Both the position numbers and the translations under genes were made by a program. 12,824 nt of DNA from NCBI GenBank assembly GCA_902464175.1, contig CABQHZ010000045.1, positions 1 through 12,824 of the forward strand, in the 5' to 3' direction. Below, piece after piece: positions 1 to 5,816 of the stretch. The stretch comes from an uncultured Collinsella sp. GTDB taxonomy: Bacteria > Actinomycetota > Coriobacteriia > Coriobacteriales > Coriobacteriaceae. Under the pieces are notes generated by a model that did no database searches, was not told the DNA's origin, and saw nothing but the letters and a program-made list of their open reading frames with translations. Positions within the stretch are counted from its first letter, which is position 1. Every line of letters starts with the position of its first letter.

Positions 1-143
1 GCGCACTGCCGAGCGCCATCGCCGGCTATGGCGTCATCACGTCGCCCTTTGGCGGCGTGTTCCGCCTGGATTACGCCATCGTCGCCGTGATCCTGTTTGT
101 GATCGACTACCTGCTCACGCGCGCCTCGCGCCGCGTCCGCTAG
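1..143 (+). CDS. C-terminal fragment of an unidentified membrane protein
   Basis: The reading frame is open from base 3 to a TAG at 141-143, giving the last 46 residues of a protein whose start lies before the window. A hydrophobic stretch of about 18 residues (from LDYAIVAV to DYLLT) is followed by a very basic end (RASRRVR). This looks like a final transmembrane helix with a cytoplasmic tail under the positive-inside rule. I do not recognise the family from so short a piece and give it no function. The stop lies only 9 bases before the start of the site-2 protease gene, and the protease's Shine-Dalgarno overlaps this stop, so the two are probably co-transcribed. Confidence 0.7.
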   Translation, partial: ALPSAIAGYGVITSPFGGVFRLDYAIVAVILFVIDYLLTRASRRVR

Positions 144-152
144 GGGAGCGCT

Positions 153-836
153 ATGTCCAGCAGCTACCTCATGAACCTGCTCGCCAGCGCCGTCGCCGTC
201 ATCGTGGGCATCGTGATCCACGAGAGCGCACACGCCGCCGCGGCCTGGGCGCTCGGCGACAAGACGGCCCGTTCGCGCGGCCGCGTGTCACTCAACCCGC
301 TTAACCATATCGACCCGTTTGGCACCATCATCCTGCCGCTGCTCATGCTCGCGGCCGGCGGCCCGGTGTTCGCCTTCGCCAAACCCGTGCCCGTCTACCT
401 CAACAACCTCAAGCACCCCAAGCGCGACGAGGTCCTGGTGAGCGCGGCCGGCCCCGCGTCGAACATCGCACTCGCGTGCCTTGCCGCGGCACTCATGCAC
501 GTGGCGTACGGCAACCTCTACACCGGCATCTCCTTTGCCCTGGCGTCACAGATCATGAACTTCGGCGCCACGTTTATCGTGGTTAACCTGTCACTCGCAT
601 TCTTCAACCTCATCCCGATCCCGCCGCTCGATGGCTCGTCGATCATCGTGCCGTTCCTCAAAGGCAAGGCGCTCAACAACTACTACCACCTGCAGCAATA
701 CGCCATGCCCATCCTCATCATTGTGCTGTATCTGCTGCCCATGTGGACTGGCATTGATGTGATCGGCCGCTATTTCGACGTTACCGTGTATCCGCTGGCC
801 GAGTGGCTGCTCAACTTCGCAATCGCCGGCATCTAA
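153..836 (+). CDS. Site-2 protease family (M50) intramembrane zinc metalloprotease
   Basis: A 227-residue polytopic membrane protein of the site-2 protease family, whose members cut substrates within the membrane. The zinc motif HESAH (HExxH) is at residues 23-27 inside the first hydrophobic segment. The family's NPLNHIDPFGT block is at 48-58, AGPASN at 99-104, and the second metal-site motif FNLIPIPPLDG at 151-161, where D160 should be the third zinc ligand. It is short and has no PDZ domain, so it is the minimal type seen in SpoIVFB/YwhC-like relatives rather than the RseP type. The start is chosen for AGGGGAG at 142-148, 4 bases upstream; Met7 has no such site. Its place just before scpA recurs in several phyla, but no substrate can be read from the sequence. 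Confidence 0.93.
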   Translation: MSSSYLMNLLASAVAVIVGIVIHESAHAAAAWALGDKTARSRGRVSLNPLNHIDPFGTIILPLLMLAAGGPVFAFAKPVPVYLNNLKHPKRDEVLVSAAGPASNIALACLAAALMHVAYGNLYTGISFALASQIMNFGATFIVVNLSLAFFNLIPIPPLDGSSIIVPFLKGKALNNYYHLQQYAMPILIIVLYLLPMWTGIDVIGRYFDVTVYPLAEWLLNFAIAGI

Positions 837-844
837 GGTAAACT
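816..844 (+). promoter_or_regulatory. Weak sigma-70-type promoter candidate upstream of scpA
   Basis: TTCGCA (816-821) and TAAACT (839-844) are separated by 17 bases, and each matches four of six consensus positions. The -10 lies in a short AT-rich patch just after the protease stop, in the longest spacer of the window, so an internal promoter for scpAB is plausible. The match is modest and could be chance; read-through from upstream is equally possible. Confidence 0.25.
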
Positions 845-851
845 TACAGGT

Positions 852-870
852 CGACCGCGCAAAACGGTCG
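852..870 (+). other. Small perfect hairpin in the protease-scpA spacer
   Basis: CGACCG (852-857) pairs perfectly with CGGTCG (865-870) around the seven-base loop CGCAAAA. No T-run follows, so it is not an intrinsic terminator. It would lie in the scpA leader of a transcript starting near 850. It may be a transcript-stabilising or processing element, or nothing. Confidence 0.35.
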
Positions 871-906
871 CAACATGCACCCAAACCGCGCCGCGAAGGC
901 GCCGTC

Positions 907-915
907 AAAGGAGGT
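907..915 (+). promoter_or_regulatory. Strong ribosome binding site for scpA
   Basis: AAAGGAGGT is a full complement to the 16S rRNA 3' end and lies 5 bases before the ATG at 921. It fixes the scpA start and predicts efficient initiation independent of the preceding gene. Confidence 0.85.
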
Positions 916-920
916 CGAAG

Positions 921-1733
921 ATGTCGTATCGCGTGTCGACTCAGGTCTACAGCGGGCCGTTCGACCTGTTGCTGCAGCTGGTAACCCGCCAAAAAGTAGA
1001 TATCGGCGCCATCTCTATCAGCGAGGTGGCCGAGCAGTACCTTGCCGAGGCCGAGCGCATCGAGGCGCTGGACCTGGACGTGGCGAGCGACTTTCTGCTG
1101 GTCGCGGCAACCCTTCTGGACATCAAGGCCGCCTCTTTGGTGCCGCAAGAGGCCCCGCGCAAAGTCGATGACGACGATGACGAGTTCGACGAAGACCTCG
1201 AGGAGCTCAGCACACTCGACGGCGACGCCCTGCGCGAGGTCCTGATCCAGCGCCTGATCGCCTACAAGCAGTTTAAAGGCGCGGCCGCGGCCCTCGGTGC
1301 CCGCATGCAGGCCGAAAGCCGTATGCACCCGCGTGTGGCCGGCCCCGACCCCGAGTTTTTGGGGCTCATGCCCGACTACCTGGCTGGCATCACCCTGCGC
1401 GGCCTGGCCGTCATCTGTGCCGACCTGGACGGCAAGCGACAGACCTTTCTGCTGGAGGCCGAGCACGTGGCGCCGCATCGCGTGCCGCTCGACCTGACCG
1501 TGGCCTCAGTCGACCGCTTTACCATGGCGCACCAAACCTGCACCTTCCGTGAGCTGTTGGACGGCGATGCCACCACCGAGCAGCTCGTCGTTACCTTCCT
1601 GGCCATGCTCGAGCTCGCCAAGCGCGGCTCGCTCACGCTGAGCCAGGACGAGATCTTCGGAACCATCTGCATCAACCGAGTCGAGGGCGCCGAGGCATAC
1701 GTGCCCGGCGAGGGCCCCGAACTCACCGAATAG
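921..1733 (+). CDS. scpA: Segregation and condensation protein A
   Basis: A 270-residue kleisin subunit of the SMC-ScpA-ScpB complex, which organises the nucleoid and helps separate replicated origins. The N-terminal SMC-neck-binding region shows the family pattern YSGPFDLLLQLV at residues 10-21 and ATLLDIKAASLVP at 63-75. A very acidic linker follows (residues 83-95, nearly all Asp/Glu), then the central helices, and a C-terminal winged helix that should bind the SMC head (about 190-255). Length is normal for the family. The ATG at 921 follows an ideal ribosome binding site. scpB begins 11 bases after the stop, the usual pairing of the two partners. No smc gene is in the window, which is normal because it is often elsewhere. 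Confidence 0.96.
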   Translation: MSYRVSTQVYSGPFDLLLQLVTRQKVDIGAISISEVAEQYLAEAERIEALDLDVASDFLLVAATLLDIKAASLVPQEAPRKVDDDDDEFDEDLEELSTLDGDALREVLIQRLIAYKQFKGAAAALGARMQAESRMHPRVAGPDPEFLGLMPDYLAGITLRGLAVICADLDGKRQTFLLEAEHVAPHRVPLDLTVASVDRFTMAHQTCTFRELLDGDATTEQLVVTFLAMLELAKRGSLTLSQDEIFGTICINRVEGAEAYVPGEGPELTE

Positions 1734-1744
1734 GAGCCGCAACC

Positions 1745-2473
1745 ATGTCAACCCTTTCAACGCTGGAGGCAAACAGCCTCAAAGGCGCCCTCGAGGCGCT
1801 GCTGCTGGTGTCGAGCGACCCGGTGAGCGCGCCCGCGCTGGCAGGTGCGCTGGATATCGCCCCCGGCGAGTGCGCGTCGCTGCTCGCCGAGCTCAAGGTT
1901 GAGTACGAGGAGGCCAACCGCGGCTTTCAGCTGCGCGAGGTCGCCGGCGGCTGGCGCCTGTTTACGCACCCCGCCTACCACGACGTGGTCGAGGCCTACG
2001 TGCTGAGCTGGGACACGCAAAAGCTGTCGCAGGCGGCGCTCGAAACCCTGGCCGTCATCGCATACCACCAGCCCGTAACGCGCGAGGTGGTCAAGGGCAT
2101 CCGCGGCGTCAACTCAGACGGCGTCATCGCGTCGCTCGTGGACAAAGGTCTGGTGCGCGAGCTCGGCCGCGACCCCCAGCGCGGTCAAGCCATCATCTAC
2201 GGCACGACCAACGCCTTCTTGGAAAAGTTCGGCCTGCGCTCCACCCGCGACCTGCCCGACCTGGAGCAGTTTGCCCCTGACGAGCAGTCGCGCCAGTTTA
2301 TCCGCGAGCGCCTGAGCGGCCGCAGTATTCAGTCCACGCTCGAGGAGCAGGCCGATGACCTGGATGAAGAGCGCGAACTGCTCGATACCGATGTTGAAGA
2401 TGTTGAGGTGGTCGAGGACTTGGAAACCCTGGTCGTCGACGAAACCTCGGAGGATTTGCATGACGAGGACTAA
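1745..2473 (+). CDS. scpB: Segregation and condensation protein B
   Basis: A 242-residue partner of ScpA; ScpB dimers bind the central part of the kleisin in the SMC complex. Tandem winged-helix domains are visible through family blocks: ALEALLLVSSDPVSAPAL near the start, GFQLREVAGGWRLFT in the first domain, then LETLAVIAYHQPVTREVVKG, IRGVNSDGVIASLV and AIIYGTTNAFLEKFGL in the second. The last 43 residues (200-242) are a low-complexity acidic tail with 23 Asp/Glu, probably disordered. TAGGAG at 1731-1736, overlapping the scpA stop, serves as ribosome binding site, so the two genes are likely translated in step. rluB follows after 22 bases. Confidence 0.96.
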   Translation: MSTLSTLEANSLKGALEALLLVSSDPVSAPALAGALDIAPGECASLLAELKVEYEEANRGFQLREVAGGWRLFTHPAYHDVVEAYVLSWDTQKLSQAALETLAVIAYHQPVTREVVKGIRGVNSDGVIASLVDKGLVRELGRDPQRGQAIIYGTTNAFLEKFGLRSTRDLPDLEQFAPDEQSRQFIRERLSGRSIQSTLEEQADDLDEERELLDTDVEDVEVVEDLETLVVDETSEDLHDED

Positions 2474-2479
2474 CGAAGT

Positions 2480-2486
2480 AGGGGAG
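2480..2486 (+). promoter_or_regulatory. Ribosome binding site deciding the rluB start
   Basis: AGGGGAG lies 9 bases before the ATG at 2496. The frame is open much further upstream, inside scpB, and another ATG exists at 2547, but only 2496 has a well-placed site. Confidence 0.75.
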
Positions 2487-2495
2487 ACGCGCGCC

Positions 2496-3425
2496 ATGGG
2501 CAACGCAGTACCCGCAACCGACGCACAGCCCGTCTATCCGCACACCATGCGCCTGCAGCGCTTTTTGGCGCGCGCGGGCGTGGCGAGCCGCCGTGGCTCG
2601 GAGGACCTAATGACCGCCGGCCGCGTGACCGTCAACGGCGAGGTCGCGACCGAGCTGGGCACCAAGGTCGACGTCGACTGCGACCATATCGAGGTCGATG
2701 GCATGCCCGTCATGCTCAACCAGGGCGCCGTGTACCTGATGCTCTATAAGCCGACGGGCTACCTCACCACCATGAGCGACCCTCAGGAGCGCCCTTGCGT
2801 GGCCGATCTGGTCCCCCGCGACCGCTTTCCGGGACTTTTCCCGGTGGGCCGCCTGGACCGCGACACCACAGGCCTTTTGCTCTTTACCACCGACGGCGAC
2901 CTGTCGCAGGACCTGCTGCACCCCAGCAAGCATGTCTATAAGACCTACCAGGCACTCGTTGACGGCCAGCTGTCCGACCGCGATCTAGACCCGCTCCGCC
3001 GTGGCATCGAGCTCGACGACGGCCTGTGCCAGCCGGCAATCTGCCGCGTCATCAACGCGCGCGAGGCGGAGGCTGTGGCACCGCAAGGCGTCAAGCCCGG
3101 TACCACCGCCGTGGAGATCATCATCCGCGAGGGGCGCAAGAACCAGGTCAAGCGCATGCTGAGCAAGATCCACCATCCGGTAATCCGCCTGCATCGCTGC
3201 AACTTTGCCGGCCTTGAGCTCGAGGGCGTGGCCAAGGGCTCGTGGCGCGAGCTCACCGACCGCGAGGTGCAGATCCTCAAGGCCGGCGGCATCCCGCCCA
3301 AGCAGGCGAGCGCCAAGCGCAACGGCGGCAAGCCCCAAGACACGCCCGCCAGCCGCACGCGTCACCACGGCAGCCACGGCTCCGCACCCAAGCGCAACAC
3401 CTACCGCGAGCGCTACACAGGCTAG
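2496..3425 (+). CDS. rluB: RsuA/RluB-family rRNA pseudouridine synthase
   Basis: A 309-residue enzyme that isomerises a uridine of ribosomal RNA to pseudouridine; by gene context with scpAB it is the RluB type, acting on 23S rRNA (U2605 in E. coli). An S4 RNA-binding domain spans about residues 19-66 (RLQRFLARAGVASRR, then GRVTVNGE). The catalytic motif VGRLDRDTTGLLL is at 117-129, with D121 the expected nucleophile. A later conserved block, EGRKNQVKRML, is typical of the family. The final 43 residues form a basic, probably disordered tail (10 Lys/Arg, 2 acidic), likely to contact RNA. Assignment to RluB rather than RluE/RluF rests on context; the general enzyme class is secure. Confidence 0.93.
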   Translation: MGNAVPATDAQPVYPHTMRLQRFLARAGVASRRGSEDLMTAGRVTVNGEVATELGTKVDVDCDHIEVDGMPVMLNQGAVYLMLYKPTGYLTTMSDPQERPCVADLVPRDRFPGLFPVGRLDRDTTGLLLFTTDGDLSQDLLHPSKHVYKTYQALVDGQLSDRDLDPLRRGIELDDGLCQPAICRVINAREAEAVAPQGVKPGTTAVEIIIREGRKNQVKRMLSKIHHPVIRLHRCNFAGLELEGVAKGSWRELTDREVQILKAGGIPPKQASAKRNGGKPQDTPASRTRHHGSHGSAPKRNTYRERYTG

Positions 3426-3493
3426 GCAGACCGCCAACCAATACAGCGCCCGCGAACCATACCAGCACGTCAACCATCGAAAGGAAGCATTGC
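3426..3493 (+). other. C/A-rich spacer between rluB and cmk
   Basis: This 68-base gap holds no gene, no clear promoter and no hairpin-T-tract terminator. Bases 3426-3480 contain 23 C, 18 A, 10 G and 4 T, so the transcript should be largely unstructured. AAGGAAG at 3481-3487, 6 bases before the ATG at 3494, is the ribosome binding site for cmk. Confidence 0.6.
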
Positions 3494-4180
3494 ATGATCG
3501 TCGCCATCGACGGCCCCGCCGGTTCCGGCAAGTCCACCATCGCCAAGGAGATCGCCCGCCAGCTGGGCTTTAACAAGCTCGACACGGGCGCCATGTATCG
3601 CGCCGTCACCTTCGCCGCGCTCGACCGCGGCATCGATCTGGACGACGAGGCGGCCATCGACGCCCTCGCCGAGCAGATCGAGATTCGCTTTACCAACGGC
3701 ACCGGCGAGGATACGCGCCTGACCATTGACGGCCAGGACGCTTCGGCCGCCATTCGTACCCCGCAGGTCGACGCCAACGTATCCAAGGTATCGGCCTACC
3801 CGGGCGTGCGCGCCGCCATGCTCATTCACCAGCGCCGCGCCGCCGAGGACCGCGATATCGTCGCCGAGGGTCGCGACATCGGAACCGTCGTGTTCCCTAA
3901 CGCACAGGTCAAGGTCTTCCTAACCGCCGACCCGCGCGAGCGCGCCCGCCGCCGCGTGCTGCAGCGTCACCAAAACGACGCCCAGCCGCTCACGCCCGCG
4001 CAACTCGAGGCCGAAGTCGACGAGACCCTCGACGCCCTCAAGCAGCGCGACAAGCTTGACAGCAGCCGCGAGGTCGCCCCGCTCGTGCCCGCCGAGGACG
4101 CCGTACACGTCGACTCCACCGCCCATACCATCGACGAGGTCCTCCGCATTATCGAGGACCTCATCAACCAAAGGAGGTAG
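3494..4180 (+). CDS. cmk: Cytidylate kinase
   Basis: A 228-residue cytosolic kinase that transfers phosphate from ATP to CMP or dCMP, giving CDP/dCDP for RNA, DNA and CDP-lipid synthesis. The Walker A loop GPAGSGKST is at residues 7-15, the NMP-binding block LDTGAMYRA at 29-37, and the GRDIGT motif at 126-131, followed by a lid-like run rich in arginine (DPRERARRR). Length is typical for a bacterial Cmk. The frame is open far upstream into rluB, but the ATG at 3494 has a ribosome binding site and begins the family's usual N-terminus (MIVAIDGPAGSGKST). The last codons hold the Shine-Dalgarno for the plsC-like gene, which starts 3 bases after the stop. Confidence 0.96.
   Translation: MIVAIDGPAGSGKSTIAKEIARQLGFNKLDTGAMYRAVTFAALDRGIDLDDEAAIDALAEQIEIRFTNGTGEDTRLTIDGQDASAAIRTPQVDANVSKVSAYPGVRAAMLIHQRRAAEDRDIVAEGRDIGTVVFPNAQVKVFLTADPRERARRRVLQRHQNDAQPLTPAQLEAEVDETLDALKQRDKLDSSREVAPLVPAEDAVHVDSTAHTIDEVLRIIEDLINQRR
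4170..4178 (+). promoter_or_regulatory. Strong ribosome binding site for the plsC-like gene, inside cmk
   Basis: AAAGGAGGT overlaps the last cmk codons and the first base of its stop, 5 bases before the ATG at 4184. The placement suggests translational coupling and high expression of the acyltransferase. Confidence 0.8.
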
Positions 4181-4183
4181 CCC

Positions 4184-4912
4184 ATGCGCCTGTTTAAGCA
4201 GACGCCCGAGGACTATTACAACGCCCCCTATGACGAGTTCCCGGCGCTCATCCGCGGTACCGTCGTCGTAGTCATGGCCATCCTTTGGGCCTTCTCCAAG
4301 CTCATGTGGCGTTGGAAGGTCGAGGACGCTGACCTGCTGTTTGAGCGCCAGGAAGGCCGCGGCAGCGTGGTCATCTGCAACCACACCTCGATGGCCGAGC
4401 TCTTGGCCGTGGAGACGGCGCTGTTCTTTGGCGGCCGCCGCATTCGCCCTATCTTTAAGTCCGAGTTCGCCAAGAGCAAGATTGTGCGCTGGGCTTTTAG
4501 CCGCGTTGGCGGCATCCCCGTGGAGCGCGGTACTGCCGATATGAAGTGCCTGCGCGCCGCCCAGCATGCGCTGCAGCGCGGCGAGGACGTCCTGATCTTC
4601 CCCGAGGGCACGCGCATCCGCTCGCGCGAGATCAAGCCAGAGGTCCACGGCGGCTTTGCGCTCATCGCTCAGATGGGCAAGGCGCCCGTCAACCCGCTCG
4701 CCATCTGCGGCTGGTCCGACATCACGCCCGCGGGCAAAAAGCTCATGCGTCCCAAGAAGTGCTGGATTCGTGCCGGCAAGGCCGTCTCGCTTTCGGACGC
4801 GCCGGCCGGGCTTAAGCGTACGGAGCGCCTGGCCTGGTTTGAGTCCGAGGCCATGAACCGCGTCTACGCCATGCGAGACGAGCTGTGCGCCGAGCATCCG
4901 GGCAGGTTCTAG
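4184..4912 (+). CDS. plsC: PlsC-like 1-acylglycerol-3-phosphate acyltransferase
   Basis: A 242-residue LPLAT-family acyltransferase, expected to acylate lysophosphatidic acid to phosphatidic acid at the membrane. A hydrophobic, membrane-associating segment lies at about residues 22-42. Family motifs follow: NHTSMAEL at 66-73, GGIPVERGTAD at 109-119, and FPEGTR at 139-144. The first motif is odd: the family's HX4D is here H67-X4-E72 (CAC at 4382, GAG at 4397). Glutamate could still support the histidine, or activity could differ. The position after cmk and before ispH matches the plsC of this synteny, and plsY and gpsA, which make its substrate, are a few genes on. An acyltransferase of other specificity is the main alternative. 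Confidence 0.88.
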   Translation: MRLFKQTPEDYYNAPYDEFPALIRGTVVVVMAILWAFSKLMWRWKVEDADLLFERQEGRGSVVICNHTSMAELLAVETALFFGGRRIRPIFKSEFAKSKIVRWAFSRVGGIPVERGTADMKCLRAAQHALQRGEDVLIFPEGTRIRSREIKPEVHGGFALIAQMGKAPVNPLAICGWSDITPAGKKLMRPKKCWIRAGKAVSLSDAPAGLKRTERLAWFESEAMNRVYAMRDELCAEHPGRF

Positions 4913-4914
4913 CC

Positions 4915-5814
4915 ATGAGCGAGAACGTGACGAACACTGCCGTGACCGCGTCCGACCAGGCAACCGCGCCTACCATCGAGATCGCCGCCCACGCCGGCAC
5001 TTGCTACGGCGTACAGCGTGCGCTCGATATGGCGCTGGCCGCTGCGCCGCAGGCAGGGGAGTGCAATCAGGTCCATACCTTGGGTCCGCTCATCCATAAC
5101 CCCATCGTGGTGCGCGAGCTTGCCGAGGCGGGCGTCGGTCTGGCAGAGACCCTGGACGACGCCGCATCGGGCACCGTGATCATCCGCGCCCACGGCGTGG
5201 TGCCGCAGGTGATCGATGCCGCTCGCGAGCGTGGCCTTAACGTCGTCGACGCCACCTGCCCTTACGTCAAGAAGGTCCACGTGGCCGCCGAGCGCCTGGT
5301 ACGCGAAGGCTACCGCGTGATCGTCGTGGGCGAGCCGGGTCACCCCGAGGTCGAGGGCATCCTGGGCCATGCCGGCGATGACGCGCAGGTCGTAAGCAGC
5401 GCTGCCGATGCGGAAGCGCTGCCGCTCAAGGGCAAGGTGGGCCTCGTTGTGCAGACCACCCAGACCGCGCAGAACCTCGCCGAGGTTGTGGCCTCCATCA
5501 CCCCACGCGTGCAGGAACTGCGTGTGATCAACACGATCTGCGCCGCCACGAGCGAGCGCCAGCAGGCAGCCGCAACCCTCGCCAGCCGCTGCGACTGCAT
5601 GGTCGTGGTGGGCGGCAAGAACTCGGGCAACACCCGCCGCCTGGCGCAGATTTGTGCTGATGCCTGCGAGCGCACGTATCACATCGAGGAAGCTTCTGAG
5701 CTCCAGGCCGCGTGGTTTACCGAAGCTCACCACATCGGCATCACCGCCGGAGCCTCCACCCCGCAAGAACACATCGAGCGCGCTGTCACGCGCATCAAGG
5801 AGCTTTGCCGCTAA
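4915..5814 (+). CDS. ispH: 4-hydroxy-3-methylbut-2-enyl diphosphate reductase
   Basis: A 299-residue [4Fe-4S] enzyme that reduces HMBPP to IPP and DMAPP, the last MEP-pathway step. The three cluster cysteines are C30 (AGTCYGV), C115 (VDATCPYV) and C209 (NTICAATSERQ). Substrate-binding and acid residues lie in HTLGPLIHNP (54-63), IRAHGV (90-95) and GHPEVEGILGH (142-152; H143 and E145 match E. coli H124 and E126); QTTQT (180-184), GGKNSGNT and ITAGAST are also present. The ribosomal S1 domain fused to IspH in many Clostridia is absent. The ATG at 4915 lies 2 bases after the plsC stop with only a weak upstream GGCAGG; it gives a roughly 20-residue Ala/Thr-rich extension, so a GTG at 4927 or 4942 is possible. 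Confidence 0.95.
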   Translation: MSENVTNTAVTASDQATAPTIEIAAHAGTCYGVQRALDMALAAAPQAGECNQVHTLGPLIHNPIVVRELAEAGVGLAETLDDAASGTVIIRAHGVVPQVIDAARERGLNVVDATCPYVKKVHVAAERLVREGYRVIVVGEPGHPEVEGILGHAGDDAQVVSSAADAEALPLKGKVGLVVQTTQTAQNLAEVVASITPRVQELRVINTICAATSERQQAAATLASRCDCMVVVGGKNSGNTRRLAQICADACERTYHIEEASELQAAWFTEAHHIGITAGASTPQEHIERAVTRIKELCR

Positions 5815-5816
5815 CC

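Noticed and set aside
852..870. The hairpin after the protease gene as a transcription terminator
   Set aside because: The 6-bp stem is short and is followed by CAACATGCAC, not a T-run.
1343..1365. GCCCC ... GTTTTT GGGGC in scpA as a terminator-like hairpin
   Set aside because: The T-run falls in the loop, not after the stem, and the element is inside the coding region of an intact gene.
591..1478. A 295-codon - strand frame across the protease end and scpA
   Set aside because: It overlaps well-supported genes on the opposite strand and its translation resembles no family.
3242..3493. 5' extension of cmk into rluB
   Set aside because: The frame is open, but the extension has an Arg/Pro/Ala-rich shadow composition, while the ATG at 3494 has a ribosome binding site and begins the standard Cmk N-terminus.
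3920..4963. A 347-codon - strand frame across cmk and the plsC-like gene
   Set aside because: It is a reverse-strand shadow of two intact genes, with no ribosome binding site or domain to support it.
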